Shown: positions 35,743-45,589 of the stretch, one piece after another | Layout of the letters: each line of letters starts with the position of its first letter | How positions within the stretch are numbered: position 1 is the stretch's first letter | From: Brevundimonas sp. SL130 | Lineage (GTDB): Bacteria > Pseudomonadota > Alphaproteobacteria > Caulobacterales > Caulobacteraceae | Length of the DNA stretch: 64,000 nucleotides | Direction of reading: 5' to 3' | Assembly (NCBI RefSeq): GCF_026625805.1 | Contig: NZ_CP113064.1 | Coordinates: forward strand, 1,612,001-1,676,000 | Notes under the pieces: generated by a model | The model's database searches: none | Seen by the model: the letters and a program-made list of their open reading frames with translations, nothing else | Told to the model about the DNA's origin: nothing | Made by a program: the position numbers and the translations under genes

Positions 35743-36237
35743 ATGACTGATATCGCCCCGTCCGCCGACCGCCTCCTCTCGCCTTCGGGCTATGACCTGA
35801 CCCCGCCGGACGAGGCCGAACGCGCCCGGCTGGAGGCCGACCTGAACCCTGAGGAGAAGCGCGTCCTGCTGTCGCACGGCACCGAGGCGCCCTTCTGCGG
35901 GACATTGCTCGGCGAAAAGCGGGCCGGCGTCTTCTGCTGTCGGGAATGTGGTCTGCCCCTGTTCAAGAGCGGGACCAAGTTCGAGAGCGGTACAGGCTGG
36001 CCCAGTTTCACAGAACCGGTTGATCCCGCCCACGTCCATGAGATCCGCGACACCAGCTACGGCATGATCCGCATCGAGACCCAGTGCGCCCGCTGCGGCA
36101 GCCACCAGGGCCATGTCTTCCCCGACGGCCCGCCGCCGACAGGAAATCGCTATTGCATCAACTCGGTAGCCCTGAGCTTCGTGGCCTCGGGCGCCCCGCT
36201 TCCGGACCCGTTGCGGCGAGGCGACGGAAACGCCTGA
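35743..36237 (+). CDS. msrB: Peptide-methionine (R)-S-oxide reductase MsrB
   Basis: A 164-residue enzyme that repairs methionine-R-sulfoxide. Zinc ligands are the two CxxC pairs in FCCRECGLPLF and CARCGSHQGHVF; the catalytic Cys is in NRYCINSVAL. The substrate-binding ESGTGWPSF segment is present. ATG 35743 is preferred to 35707 because the family N-terminus starts there; the ribosome binding site is weak. Confidence 0.93.
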   Translation: MTDIAPSADRLLSPSGYDLTPPDEAERARLEADLNPEEKRVLLSHGTEAPFCGTLLGEKRAGVFCCRECGLPLFKSGTKFESGTGWPSFTEPVDPAHVHEIRDTSYGMIRIETQCARCGSHQGHVFPDGPPPTGNRYCINSVALSFVASGAPLPDPLRRGDGNA

Positions 36238-36285
36238 CCTTGGCCTCAATCGCTGTGCTAAGATAATGTCGAAGGGAGACCGCGC

Positions 36286-36864
36286 ATGCTGATCGCAGGA
36301 CTACTGGCCGCCATGGCCATGACGGTTTCGGACGGCGATCCCGACGGCGTGGTCGCCACCGCGCCCTCTAACGCTCCGACATTGGCCGAGGCCATGAACG
36401 CGCCGCCTGAGGCCGCCGCGGCCGCCCCCACCGCTCAGGACGCCCAGCCTCACGGCCTGACCACGGAACAGCAGATCCAGCATTGGCTGGACAGCCGCAC
36501 CCCCGGCGCCAATTTTGACGAGGCGGCGTCGCCCGGTCCCCAGGATGACCGTCAGGTCCACGGCATGGTCGAGGCGGGCATCGGCACGGGCGGCTATCGA
36601 TCCTACGCCGCCGCTGTGTCCTTGCCGATCGGAGAGAACGGCCGGCTGGACCTGTCTTACCGCGAGGGGCGTAATGAGCCCTGGGGCTATGGCTACGGCG
36701 GCTATGGCCTGCGGGGCCCAGGCTTCTATTCGCCCTATGGTGCGGCCCGCAGCTATGGCGGCAATTCCACCAGCAAGTCCCTGTCTGTGGGACTCAGCTG
36801 GAGCAAGGATGAGGATTCCGGCGAACGGGATCCCTGGCGCCGCGGACTTTCTGCTTACGACTGA
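36286..36864 (+). CDS. Secreted Gly/Tyr-rich protein of unknown function
   Basis: A 192-residue protein. AAGGGAG lies 9 nt before the ATG. A short hydrophobic N-terminus (LIAGLLAAMAM) may be a signal sequence. The middle is Ala/Pro-rich, and the C-terminal half has alternating beta-like segments (GRLDLSYREGR, SKSLSVGLSWSKDED) around a Gly-Tyr repeat (GYGYGGYGLRGPGFYSPYG). It could be a small outer-surface protein; no family was recognised. Confidence 0.65.
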   Translation: MLIAGLLAAMAMTVSDGDPDGVVATAPSNAPTLAEAMNAPPEAAAAAPTAQDAQPHGLTTEQQIQHWLDSRTPGANFDEAASPGPQDDRQVHGMVEAGIGTGGYRSYAAAVSLPIGENGRLDLSYREGRNEPWGYGYGGYGLRGPGFYSPYGAARSYGGNSTSKSLSVGLSWSKDEDSGERDPWRRGLSAYD

Positions 36865-36948
36865 GAAGACTGTGCGATCAGGCGTTCGACCGATACGCCA
36901 TTAGCGCCTAGCGTCGGCGAAAAGGTCCTGGGCGGCCCGTCGGCAGGA

Positions 36949-38883
36949 TCAGAATTCGTCCCACTCTTCGGTCTTCAGAGCCGTGTTTCCGAGAACGCCG
37001 AGAGCCATAGCGGTTTTGGGAGCCTGAGCACGCGGCTTTGCGATCTTGGGCTTAGCCCTGGGCGTCCTATGGTTTTGATCGTTTGCGGAGCGCGTGACCG
37101 CGGGCGGATTGCGGACCTTGAAGCGTGACATCAGGTCGTCCAACTCGCCCGCTTCGTTCCTGAGCGAATGCGAGGCGGCGGTGGATTCTTCCGTCATGGC
37201 CGCGTTCTGCTGGACCATCCGGTCCATGTCATTAACTGCAGTACTGACCTGGGTGAGACTGGAAGCCTGTTCCTGGGCCGAGGCGCTGATTTCTTCGACC
37301 AAACCGTCGATGGCGGCGAACTGGTCGAGAATGCGCGTCAGCCGGTCGCCCGATTCCGCGACCAGAGCGACGCCTTGGCCGACCTGCTGGCTTGAGGTCG
37401 AAATCAGACCCTTGATCTGCTTTGCGGCCTCGGCGGATCTTTGCGCGAGCGCCCGAACCTCTTGGGCTACGACCGCAAAACCGCGACCGGACTCGCCCGC
37501 TCGCGCGGCTTCTACGCCGGCGTTGAGGGCCAGAAGATTGGTCTGAAATGCGATCTCGTCGATCACGCCGATGATCTGTGTGATCTCGGTTGAGGATTTC
37601 TCGATCTGACTCATTGCGGCGATCGCCTTGCGCACCACGTCGCCCGAGGCCTGAACGTCGCCTTTGGCCGAAGCCACGACCTGGGACGCCAGTTGGGAGC
37701 CGGAGGCGGTGCGTTTCACCGTCACTGTGATCTCTTCAAGCGCAGCGGCGGTCTCCTCCAGAGACGCGGCCTGTTGTTCGGTGCGTTTTGACAGGTTGTC
37801 GGACGCGGAGGCGATTTCGTCCGAGCCTACCCGGATGGCCGAGACGTTTACGACGACGGCGGCCATGGCTTCGCCCAGCCGATGCACTGCGCCATTGAAG
37901 TCCTGTTGCAGCTTTATGTAGTCGGGCGGGAAAGTCTGGTGCAACTGCACTGTCAGATCGCCTTTGCTGACCGCTTCCAGACCCACTGCCAGCGCTTCAA
38001 CCACAGCGGCCTGACTTTGAGTGGCTTCTTCGGACAACAGCTGGCGTTGGCGGCGTTCCGCCTCGGCGGCCTCACGGGTCGATAGGGCCTCGGCTTCCAA
38101 GCGCAGCTTTTCAGTCGCGGCGTCGCGGAAGACCACCACAGCACTGGCCATTTCGCCCAGTTCGTCGCGTCGCCCGGCGGCGGGTATGTCGATGGCGAGC
38201 TCTCCCTGCGAAAGGCGGCGCATGGCTGCGGCCATCGCCTGGATAGGTCCTGAGACCTTGGCCAGAATGAAGTGGGTCGATACGATAAGCAGGGCCAGGG
38301 CGAGGAGGGCGATCCCGCCGATCAGCCACATGGACGTTTCGAAAGCCTTTGTGGCGGCCTGACCTTCGGTGCGCGCGACGCGGGTTTGCAAATCGACAAG
38401 AGCGCCGACACTGGCCGTCACCGGGTCGATGGCGGTATAAAGCTGTTGATCGGCAAACCTGGCCAGAGCGGCCGTGTCGCCGCTGCTTAGAACGCCTTCG
38501 AGCCGAGCAACCGCTGCGTCGGCCGCAGGCAGGTCGGCGATCGTCTTGTCCACCAATGCCTGTTCTTCAGACGTCATTCGGGTGCCCTTGTAGGCCGCCC
38601 AATTCTCGCTGATCGCTGCCTTGGCGGCCTCCACGCTCGCTTGCGCCTGCGCCGGCGACATCGCACCCGCGCGGGTCTTGTGAACCGTATCGACGATATT
38701 GACCGCATACATGTCGCTGACGATCTTCAGTTGCTGCATCGGCACGACCCGGTCAGCAATAATCGACTGTAGGCGTTGCTCGACCTGGCTTTGTGTCACC
38801 CAACTCGTCGTTCCCACCGCCAGCATAGCCATGCCAAGCGCGCCTATACAGGCGATCAGTCGGACCTTGATGGTTAACTTCAT
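36949..38883 (-). CDS. Methyl-accepting chemotaxis protein
   Basis: A 644-residue chemoreceptor. The first helix (IKVRLIACIGALGMAMLAVG) is followed by a periplasmic four-helix-bundle-type sensor (about residues 35-185), a second helix (IGGIALLALALLIVSTHFIL), HAMP, and the signalling domain with the hairpin tip EIAFQTNLLALNAGVEAARAG-type region (here IDEIAFQTNLLALN). The C-terminus ends in EEWDEF, similar to the CheR/CheB-tethering pentapeptide. ATG 38883 is chosen because GAGGAACTC precedes it; upstream ATGs lack one. The ligand cannot be read. Confidence 0.9.
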   Translation of the reverse strand: MKLTIKVRLIACIGALGMAMLAVGTTSWVTQSQVEQRLQSIIADRVVPMQQLKIVSDMYAVNIVDTVHKTRAGAMSPAQAQASVEAAKAAISENWAAYKGTRMTSEEQALVDKTIADLPAADAAVARLEGVLSSGDTAALARFADQQLYTAIDPVTASVGALVDLQTRVARTEGQAATKAFETSMWLIGGIALLALALLIVSTHFILAKVSGPIQAMAAAMRRLSQGELAIDIPAAGRRDELGEMASAVVVFRDAATEKLRLEAEALSTREAAEAERRQRQLLSEEATQSQAAVVEALAVGLEAVSKGDLTVQLHQTFPPDYIKLQQDFNGAVHRLGEAMAAVVVNVSAIRVGSDEIASASDNLSKRTEQQAASLEETAAALEEITVTVKRTASGSQLASQVVASAKGDVQASGDVVRKAIAAMSQIEKSSTEITQIIGVIDEIAFQTNLLALNAGVEAARAGESGRGFAVVAQEVRALAQRSAEAAKQIKGLISTSSQQVGQGVALVAESGDRLTRILDQFAAIDGLVEEISASAQEQASSLTQVSTAVNDMDRMVQQNAAMTEESTAASHSLRNEAGELDDLMSRFKVRNPPAVTRSANDQNHRTPRAKPKIAKPRAQAPKTAMALGVLGNTALKTEEWDEF

Positions 38884-39194
38884 GAGTTCCTCGAAGCGAG
38901 ACATATTGTGACGCAACGATGAAATCAGATAAGGCGAATATCCTTATTTTTCTTGTCTATGACTGATTAAGGAAACATTGGATTTGATGTCAGGAATTGC
39001 CCGATTAACAGGCGTTAGTGCTTCAGACGATCTGGGTTGTCAGGCGCTGTGTATTTTCAGTGCGAGCAGCCTGCGGTCATGAATGACACGCGAAACAGTC
39101 GACGGACAAACATCCGGACCGGGACGCTCAGATTGTCTGGGAGGGGAGTGAGATGCGGGCGGGCTATGAAAAGCCCGCCACACAAGGTCTCAGA
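38884..39194. other. Chemoreceptor upstream region
   Basis: This stretch of about 310 bp between the chemoreceptor start and tRNA-Thr is AT-richer than average near 38930-38990 and should hold the chemoreceptor promoter on the minus strand. No gene-like frame was found, and no motif could be fixed. Confidence 0.4.
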
Positions 39195-39269
<75 letters not shown>

Positions 39270-39379
39270 CCCGACTGAGGAAGCGGCCGTATAGCCAGAG
39301 GCTTCCGGGGAGGGAAGCGGTTTTTTGACGATCTGAAAGAAAGTTTGGACACGGCCCCTGATCACGGCATTCTAGCGCC

Positions 39380-39577
39380 ATGACTCGCTCTCCGTACGAT
39401 GCTGATACGCCGCCTCTTGCGCCCCTCGCGGCGCCGCCCGCCGAATCGGCCGCGCCGTCGGAGGTGGAACGAGCCCGCGCTGAGCGGGCGATCCGGCTGG
39501 CCTCGGCCCTTCGCGCCAATCTGCGTCGCCGCAAGGCGCCGGCCCGCACCCCGGCGACGCCCAAAGACAGCAACTGA
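39380..39577 (+). CDS. Small Ala/Arg-rich protein, function unknown
   Basis: A 65-residue soluble protein: a Pro/Ala-rich N-terminus and a basic helix (VERARAERAIRLASALRANLRRRKA). There is no clear ribosome binding site. It lies 103 bp before murA on the same strand. The amphipathic, basic C-terminal half suggests a real small protein, but evidence is limited. Confidence 0.5.
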   Translation: MTRSPYDADTPPLAPLAAPPAESAAPSEVERARAERAIRLASALRANLRRRKAPARTPATPKDSN

Positions 39578-39680
39578 AAGTCATCGGCTCGCGCCCGCTC
39601 CGCCCTTTGGCAAGCGCGCGCCGGCTTGCTAGAGAACCATCCCCCCGAGGCGTTTCCTTCGGGCGCGCTTCAAGGACGTC

Positions 39681-40970
39681 ATGGACAGTATCGCCATTCA
39701 GGGCGGCGCCCAGCTTTTCGGGGATATTCCCGTCAGCGGCGCCAAGAACTCCGCCATCAAGCTGATGGCCGCCTCGATCCTGACGGATCAGCCCTTGCTG
39801 CTGACCAATATGCCGCGTCTGGCGGATACCCGCTTCCTGGGCCAGTTGCTGCGCCAGTTCGGCATCGAGGTGACCGAGCGTGACGGCGCGGACGGCCAGG
39901 AAAGCCTGTTCCACGCCAAGACCCTGAGCTCGACCTTCGCCCCCTATGATCTGGTTCGCCAGATGCGGGCCTCGTTCAATGTCCTGGGGCCGCTGCTGGC
40001 CCGGACCGGCGAGGCCAAGGTGTCGCTGCCCGGCGGTTGCACCATCGGCGCCCGGCCGGTGGATCTGCACCTCCAGGCCCTGACGGCCTTGGGCGCCGAG
40101 ATCGAGCTGGAAGAAGGCTATGTCACCGCCAAGGCGCCCAAGGGGCTGAAAGGCGCAGAGATCGAGTTTCCGTTCGTCTCGGTCGGCGCCACCGAACACG
40201 CTCTGCTGGCCGCCGTTCTGGCCCAGGGCACGACCGTGCTGCGCCGCGCCGCGCGAGAGCCCGAGATCGGCGATCTGGCGCACTGTCTTACGGCCATGGG
40301 CGCGAAGATCGAGGGCATCGACACAGACGTCCTGACCATCACCGGGGTGTCGTCGCTGAACGGCGCCACCTGGTCGGTGATTCCCGATCGCATCGAGATG
40401 GGCTCCTACGCCGTCGCCGCCGCCATGGCCGGGGGCGAAGTGCGCCTGACCAAGGCGCGGGCCAATCTGATCGGCGCCCTGACCGACAAGATGATCGAGG
40501 CCGGGGTCGAGGTGTCGCCGACCGACGACGGCGTGCGGATCAAGCGTGATCCGAAGGTGCGGTTGCAGGCGGTCGATATCGAGACCGCCATCTACCCCGG
40601 TTTCGCCACCGATCTGCAGGCCCAATTCATGGCCCTGATGACCATGGCAGAGGGCGTCAGCACGGTGCGTGAGACGATCTTCGAGAACCGGTTCATGCAT
40701 GTGCCCGAACTGGCGCGGCTGGGGGCCGAGATCTCGGTCCACGCCGGCGAGGCCCAGGTCCACGGGGTCGAGGTTCTGCACGGCGCCCAGGTGATGGCCA
40801 CCGACCTGCGGGCTTCGATGTGTCTGGTCATCGCCGGTCTGGCCGCCCAGGGTGAGACGACCGTCGGGCGCGTCTATCATCTGGATCGCGGTTTCGAGCG
40901 TCTGGAAGAAAAGCTCGGTGCGTGCGGCGCCGATATTCGTCGGATAAAGGGAACGGGTGATGAGCACTGA
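39681..40970 (+). CDS. murA: UDP-N-acetylglucosamine 1-carboxyvinyltransferase MurA
   Basis: A 429-residue enzyme for the first committed step of peptidoglycan synthesis (enolpyruvyl transfer from PEP). The family start [19 protein letters not shown] includes the conserved Lys-Asn pair. The catalytic Cys is in [15 protein letters not shown] (about residue 117), the site alkylated by fosfomycin. The end overlaps the DUF2948 gene by 11 bp and begins a conserved cluster. Confidence 0.96.
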   Translation: MDSIAIQGGAQLFGDIPVSGAKNSAIKLMAASILTDQPLLLTNMPRLADTRFLGQLLRQFGIEVTERDGADGQESLFHAKTLSSTFAPYDLVRQMRASFNVLGPLLARTGEAKVSLPGGCTIGARPVDLHLQALTALGAEIELEEGYVTAKAPKGLKGAEIEFPFVSVGATEHALLAAVLAQGTTVLRRAAREPEIGDLAHCLTAMGAKIEGIDTDVLTITGVSSLNGATWSVIPDRIEMGSYAVAAAMAGGEVRLTKARANLIGALTDKMIEAGVEVSPTDDGVRIKRDPKVRLQAVDIETAIYPGFATDLQAQFMALMTMAEGVSTVRETIFENRFMHVPELARLGAEISVHAGEAQVHGVEVLHGAQVMATDLRASMCLVIAGLAAQGETTVGRVYHLDRGFERLEEKLGACGADIRRIKGTGDEH

Positions 40971-41445
40971 GATCGACGCCGTCCCTTCCGTTCCCAGCAC
41001 GCCGGTCGAGCCGCTGCGCCTGCTGGCGGAGGACGCCGACGATCTGCAGATCATCTCCGCCGCCCTTCAGGACGCGATCCTGAGGCCCGTCGACATCGTT
41101 TGGGAAAAGCAGGCCCGCACCCTGACCATCGCCTTCAGCCGCTTCTGCTGGGAATGTGGCGGCACACGGGTGATGTGCGCCATGCAATTCGGGGACGTGA
41201 TGGCGGTCAAGAGCCGCCGTCTGTCGCGCAGTCCCGACGCCTCTCTGGAACTTCTGGCCCTGGATTTCGTGCCGGCTGAGGCGCCGGGCGGGCGGGTGAT
41301 TCTGATGTTCGCGGGCGGCGGCGATCTGCGAATCGACGTCGAGTGCCTGGACGCCGTGGTCACGGACATCTCCGAGCGGTGGCCGGCGCGGGTGGCGCCG
41401 ACCCATCTGGACGCCCCCGAACTGGATGAAGGGAATGCGGCATGA
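40960..41445 (+). CDS. DUF2948 family protein
   Basis: A 161-residue protein typical of the alphaproteobacterial family that follows mur[22 protein letters not shown] and the Cys-containing FSRFCWECG stretch. ATG 40960 is preferred to GTG 40957. It overlaps both neighbours, so it is translated with murA and the UPF0262 gene. Function is unknown. Confidence 0.85.
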   Translation: MSTEIDAVPSVPSTPVEPLRLLAEDADDLQIISAALQDAILRPVDIVWEKQARTLTIAFSRFCWECGGTRVMCAMQFGDVMAVKSRRLSRSPDASLELLALDFVPAEAPGGRVILMFAGGGDLRIDVECLDAVVTDISERWPARVAPTHLDAPELDEGNAA

Positions 41446-41909
41446 GCGGTCCCCATAGGCTGGCGTCGGTCGAGCTGGATACGGTCACCCTGCCGGCGGC
41501 GACGGCCGAGATCGAGCATGAGCGCCGTGTGGCCATCTTCGACCTGGTCGAGAAAAACAGCTTCGAACCGGTGGGGGCCGAGGGCGGCCCGTATCGGCTG
41601 AAGCTGTCGCTCCAAGACAATCGGCTGGTGTTCGACATTGACGGCGACGGCTTCACCCGGACCTACGCCATCAGTCTGACGCCGCTGAAGAACGTCATCA
41701 GGGACTATCTGCTGATCTGCGACAGCTACTATGAGGCGCTGCGCGGTTCGTCCCCCAGTCAGATCGAATCGGTCGACATGGGCCGGCGCGGTCTGCACAA
41801 CGAGGGGGCCGATCAGCTCAAGACGCGACTGGACGGCAAGATTGTCGTCGATCACGAGACCGCGCGACGCCTGTTTACGCTGCTCTGCGCCCTCTACCGT
41901 CGCGGCTGA
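41442..41909 (+). CDS. UPF0262 family protein
   Basis: A 155-residue protein recognised by [19 protein letters not shown] and the C-terminal [18 protein letters not shown]. Its start overlaps the DUF2948 stop (ATGA). In other alphaproteobacteria this gene lies in the same cluster, often beside hisD; hisD is absent here. Function is unknown. Confidence 0.88.
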   Translation: MSGPHRLASVELDTVTLPAATAEIEHERRVAIFDLVEKNSFEPVGAEGGPYRLKLSLQDNRLVFDIDGDGFTRTYAISLTPLKNVIRDYLLICDSYYEALRGSSPSQIESVDMGRRGLHNEGADQLKTRLDGKIVVDHETARRLFTLLCALYRRG

Positions 41910-42012
41910 CCTCGACTATCTCTGCGTTTTCGGGCATTAGGCCCCTCCATTCCGCCCCTCGCGCCCGCCCGGCGTGGGGTCGAACGCATATTCAACGGGC
42001 GTGAGAGGCCGC

Positions 42013-42231
42013 ATGGCTAAGGAAGAACTGCTCGAGTTTCCCGGCACCGTCAGCGAACTGCTGCCGAACGCCACCTTCCGCGTGACGCTTGAGAACGACC
42101 ACGAGATCATCGCCCACACCGCGGGCAAGATGCGCAAGAACCGCATCCGCGTGCTGGCCGGCGACAAGGTCCTGGTGGAGATGACGCCCTACGACCTGAC
42201 CAAGGGTCGCATCACCTATCGCTTCAAATAA
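42013..42231 (+). CDS. infA: Translation initiation factor IF-1
   Basis: A 72-residue S1-like OB-fold protein that binds the ribosomal A site during initiation. The sequence [44 protein letters not shown] has the family order; the start is the ATG before AKEELLEF. The stop is directly followed by the maf GTG. Confidence 0.97.
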   Translation: MAKEELLEFPGTVSELLPNATFRVTLENDHEIIAHTAGKMRKNRIRVLAGDKVLVEMTPYDLTKGRITYRFK

Positions 42232-42813
42232 GTGAGCGCGGGTCGTCCCGAACTGGTGCTGGCCTCGGCCAGCCCGCGCCGCATCGAATTGCTGGCGCAG
42301 GTCGGCATCAAGCCCGACCATATTGATCCCGCCGACATCGACGAGACGCCGCTAAAGGGCGAAACGCCGACGCGTCTCGCCGAACGTCTCGCCACCTCCA
42401 AGGCTCAGGCCGTGGCGGCTCGGCGTCCGGATGCGGTGGTGATCGCCGCCGACACGGTCGTTGCGGTGGGGCGGCGCTTCCTCGAGAAGGCCGCAGACGA
42501 GGCGGAAGCGACTCGTTTCCTGAAACTGCTGTCGGGCCGCAATCACCGCGTCTTTACGGGTGTGGCTGTCGTGCGCGACGGCAGGCTGTCTTCGCGGGTC
42601 AATGAGACGCGCGTGACCTTCAAACCGCTCTCGGACCATGAGATCGCCGCCTATGTCGCCACGGGCGACTGGCGCGGCAAGGCCGGCGGTTACGGTATTC
42701 AAGGCCCGGCCGGGGCCTTCATCCAGCGAATCGTCGGCAGCCATCCGTCGGTGATGGGGTTGCCGCTCTACGAGGCGGTACAGTTGCTGCACGGCGTCGG
42801 CTGCCGGGCATGA
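42232..42813 (+). CDS. maf: Maf-family nucleoside triphosphate pyrophosphatase
   Basis: A 193-residue housecleaning enzyme that hydrolyses modified or non-canonical nucleotides. The signature LVLASASPRRIELLAQVG and the Asp-containing AADTVVAVG and GGYGIQGPAGAF motifs are present. It starts at GTG immediately after the infA stop, so it depends on coupling, and its stop overlaps the next start. Confidence 0.92.
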   Translation: MSAGRPELVLASASPRRIELLAQVGIKPDHIDPADIDETPLKGETPTRLAERLATSKAQAVAARRPDAVVIAADTVVAVGRRFLEKAADEAEATRFLKLLSGRNHRVFTGVAVVRDGRLSSRVNETRVTFKPLSDHEIAAYVATGDWRGKAGGYGIQGPAGAFIQRIVGSHPSVMGLPLYEAVQLLHGVGCRA

Positions 42814-43850
42814 GTGGCGAAATCGAGGTTTTCCTCGACGAAGCGCCGGGCGAGACCCGCGGCGCGGTGATGCGCGACGGCCGCTATACCCACCTGCTGA
42901 TCCATCGTGACAGCGATCCGCTCCAGCATCGTCTGGGGGCCCGGTCCGTCGGTCGGGTGACCGAGATCAATCCGGGCCTGCGCGGCGCCTTCGTCGATCT
43001 TGGTTCCGGCGTTCCGGCCTTTCTGCCCTTTTATCGCAATGAGCGCCTGACCCAGGGCGAAAGGCTGGAGGCGACGGTTGTCGCCGAGCCGCGCGCCGGC
43101 AAGGGGGCGGTCCTGCGTCGCCTCGGGCCGGGGGAGGGGGCGCCCCGGCTTCTGGAAGCGGCGCCGAGCATCGCCGCCCAAGTGCGTGACCTCGCCGAGG
43201 GCGTGGGGCCGACGACAGGTCTCGCGGCTATCGACGCGGTGGCTGAGGCGGAGGAGGAGGCGCTGGCGCCCAGCCATGCCTTCGCCTCGCACGGAATCGA
43301 CCTCGCCATTGAACGCACCCGCGCCCTGATCGCCGTCGATATCGATCACACGGCCGGGACGGGCCGGGATCCAAAACAGGCGCGAGCGGCGGCGAATCGC
43401 CTGGGACTGAACCAGGCCGCACGGCTGATCGGGCTGCGAAACTGGGGCGGTCTGATCGTCATCGACCTGGTCGGAGGCGCGGAGGACGCGGCCGCCGGAG
43501 ACAAGGCCGCTCGCATGGCCTTTACTCAGGAACCCCAGGCCGTGTTCGGCCCGATCAGTCGATTTGGCCTGTTGCAGATGTCTCTGCCGTGGCGGCGGAC
43601 CCCTATAGAAGAGATACTGTTCGAGGGCGGCCGCCGGCCGTCGGTACAGACCGAGGTCCTAGCCCTGGCGCGTGCGCTACGCCGACGGTTGTTGTCCGAC
43701 ACCCAGTCTCCGAGCATCGTCGTGCGTTGTGCGCCGGAGGAAGCGGCTATTCTCGGCCCTCTGGCCGCCCGGATTGGGCCGCGTGCGTCAGTACGGGCCG
43801 ATGCCGCCGTGCGTCGCGGGTGCGGCCGCATCGAAGGACCTGATCGATGA
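42810..43850 (+). CDS. Short RNase E/G-like protein
   Basis: A 346-residue RNase E/G catalytic-domain protein. An S1-like start (SVGRVTEINPGLRGAFVDLG) is followed by the DNase-I-like part with the metal-binding Asp residues in LIAVDIDHTAG and LIVIDLVGG, and GLLQMSLPWRRTPIEEIL. It lacks the zinc-link Cys pair and C-terminal scaffold of full RNase E, and is shorter than RNase G. This short form is regularly placed between maf and yacG in alphaproteobacteria. RNA cleavage is inferred. Confidence 0.82.
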   Translation: MSGEIEVFLDEAPGETRGAVMRDGRYTHLLIHRDSDPLQHRLGARSVGRVTEINPGLRGAFVDLGSGVPAFLPFYRNERLTQGERLEATVVAEPRAGKGAVLRRLGPGEGAPRLLEAAPSIAAQVRDLAEGVGPTTGLAAIDAVAEAEEEALAPSHAFASHGIDLAIERTRALIAVDIDHTAGTGRDPKQARAAANRLGLNQAARLIGLRNWGGLIVIDLVGGAEDAAAGDKAARMAFTQEPQAVFGPISRFGLLQMSLPWRRTPIEEILFEGGRRPSVQTEVLALARALRRRLLSDTQSPSIVVRCAPEEAAILGPLAARIGPRASVRADAAVRRGCGRIEGPDR

Positions 43851-44011
43851 GCACCTGTCCCATCTGTCGCAAGGCCGACGCCGACCCGAAGTACAAGCCC
43901 TTCTGTTCCCGGCGCTGTTCCGAGGTTGACCTTCAACGTTGGTTCACCGGCGCTTACGCCATTCCGGCCGCGCTGGACGAAGGCGCAGAAGATGATGTCG
44001 AAAAGGACTGA
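43847..44011 (+). CDS. yacG: DNA gyrase inhibitor YacG (zinc ribbon)
   Basis: A 54-residue zinc-binding protein: C-P-I-C (residues 4-7), then FCSRRCSEVDLQRW supplies the last two Cys ligands. In E. coli YacG binds the GyrB C-terminal region and inhibits gyrase. ATG 43847 overlaps the stop of the RNase-like gene. The gene is too short for most automatic ORF lists. Confidence 0.9.
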   Translation: MSTCPICRKADADPKYKPFCSRRCSEVDLQRWFTGAYAIPAALDEGAEDDVEKD

Positions 44012-44074
44012 AACGGCGCTGGACAGGCCGAAAAGCCTCGCCTATAGACCCGCCTCTCGCGACGCCGCGTCGGC

Positions 44075-44150
44075 GCCTGGATAGCTCAGCTGGTAGAGCA
44101 GCGGATTGAAAATCCGCGTGTCGGTGGTTCGAACCCGCCTCCAGGCACCA
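44075..44150 (+). tRNA. tRNA-Phe(GAA)
   Basis: A 76-nt tRNA with acceptor stem GCCTGGA/TCCAGGC, anticodon loop TTGAAAA (GAA), T-arm with TTCGAAC, discriminator A and encoded CCA. It follows yacG closely, and TCTTTTATTT just after it may end its transcript. Confidence 0.96.
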
Positions 44151-44696
44151 TCTTTTATTTGGCCGCGAAAAACCCCTTCATCACGCCCCTTCGGTCAATC
44201 CCCTGGGCTTAGCCCTTGTGCGTCACAGCGCCGCGATCCGCTCCGGGGGACGGATGACCCGAGAAACCCTTCCCGAGAAGTCAAAAACTGCGTGGGATGG
44301 CGCTTTCGAACAAGCTTGCGCCAACTGGTTCAAATTCATCATGGAAATGTCGTGCTTCGGCAAGGGGGAGGGCGGAGCCGGCAAGATATGACTGATCTTC
44401 GTGCCTTAGGGGAAAACCCGCTCTTGTCCCTTGACGCTCCGGTAAGGGTTCGCCAAAGGGGTTGCGACGCTCTCCCATAAAGGCGTCAGACGGATTCTCA
44501 GGAGGCGCGTTCTCCAACGGTTCGAACATCGGAGGCGGTACGGGCGACCGGACTAGTCTCCACTCAAGAATTCAGCGACCGATTGATCCCGATGGGACAT
44601 TGGGCGTTGAAGGAAACATTTCAGGTTGGGGGGCGGCCCTTTGACACGGCCGCACCTTTGGTTCCACGAGTCAGACCAAGCAGGAACTGGCGAATT
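44151..44696. other. 546-bp gap before exbB without a recognisable gene
   Basis: Short frames on both strands show no family signature. TTGACA at 44641-44646, 51 bp before exbB, is a good -35 element, but no matching -10 is clear. No Fur-type 19-bp palindrome was recognised. The region should hold the exbB-exbD-tonB promoter. Confidence 0.5.
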
Positions 44697-45584
44697 ATGC
44701 TGAACAGCAAAAAGACGAACATCATTCTCGCCATGGCCGGCGCCGCCGTGCTGATGGCGAGCTCGCCGGTGCTGGCCCAGGCTCCGGCCGAGCCGACCCC
44801 GGCCGCTGCACCCGCAGCAGCCCCGACGGCGATGGCTCCGGCCGCCGACGCGGCGAACCCCGAGACCATGAACGAAGCCGTCGGCGGCGGTCACGGCGGC
44901 GACATCACGCCGATCTCCATGTTCATGGAAGCGACCATCATCGTTAAGGTCGTCATGATCGGCCTGCTTCTGGCTTCGATCCTGTCCTGGACCCTGCTGC
45001 TCATCAAGCTGTTCGAGTTCGGCGCGCTGAACCGCAAGACCGACAACTTCCTCGAAACCTTCCGCGGCGCCCGCACTATCGCTGACATGCGCGCCGTTTC
45101 GACCCAGGAAGAGTTCGACGGCAACCCGCTGGCCGACATGGCCGCTGCGGCGACCGAAGAAGTCGAAATGTCGCGTCAGGCCGGTCTGTCCGTCACGGGC
45201 GATCACCTCGACTCGGCCCTGGGCCGCGCTTCCGCCGCCGTCACCGCCGTTCAATCCGGTCTGGCTCTGCGCCTCTCGGGCGGCCAACAGTTCCTGGCTT
45301 CGGTCGGCTCGATCGGTCCGTTCGTCGGTCTGTTCGGCACCGTTTACGGCATCATGAACTCCTTCATCGGCATCGCCCAATCCAACACGACCAACCTGGC
45401 CGTCGTTGCTCCGGGTATCGCTGAAGCCCTGCTGGCCACCGGTATCGGCCTGTTCGCCGCTATCCCGGCCGTTGTCTTCTATAACTACTTCAACACGCGC
45501 ATCGCCGCCTACGGCACCCGCGCCGACGGCTTCGCCGCCGAGCTGCTGAACGGCATCTCGCGTCAGCTCGACAAGGGGGCGTAA
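44697..45584 (+). CDS. exbB: TonB-system proton channel protein ExbB (with signal peptide)
   Basis: A 295-residue MotA/TolQ/ExbB-family protein. It has an N-terminal leader (IILAMAGAAVLMASSPVLAQ) that long-form ExbB proteins carry, then an Ala/Pro linker. Three membrane helices follow: IIVKVVMIGLLLASILSWTL, FLASVGSIGPFVGLFGTVYG and GIGLFAAIPAVVFYNYF. ATG 44697 has AGGA upstream. Together with ExbD it converts proton flow into energy for TonB; TonB-dependent uptake genes occur later in the window. Confidence 0.92.
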   Translation: MLNSKKTNIILAMAGAAVLMASSPVLAQAPAEPTPAAAPAAAPTAMAPAADAANPETMNEAVGGGHGGDITPISMFMEATIIVKVVMIGLLLASILSWTLLLIKLFEFGALNRKTDNFLETFRGARTIADMRAVSTQEEFDGNPLADMAAAATEEVEMSRQAGLSVTGDHLDSALGRASAAVTAVQSGLALRLSGGQQFLASVGSIGPFVGLFGTVYGIMNSFIGIAQSNTTNLAVVAPGIAEALLATGIGLFAAIPAVVFYNYFNTRIAAYGTRADGFAAELLNGISRQLDKGA

Positions 45585-45589
45585 GACGG

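Noticed and set aside
39372..41054. 560-codon minus-strand frame across murA
   Set aside because: It is a shadow of murA, which has all catalytic motifs.
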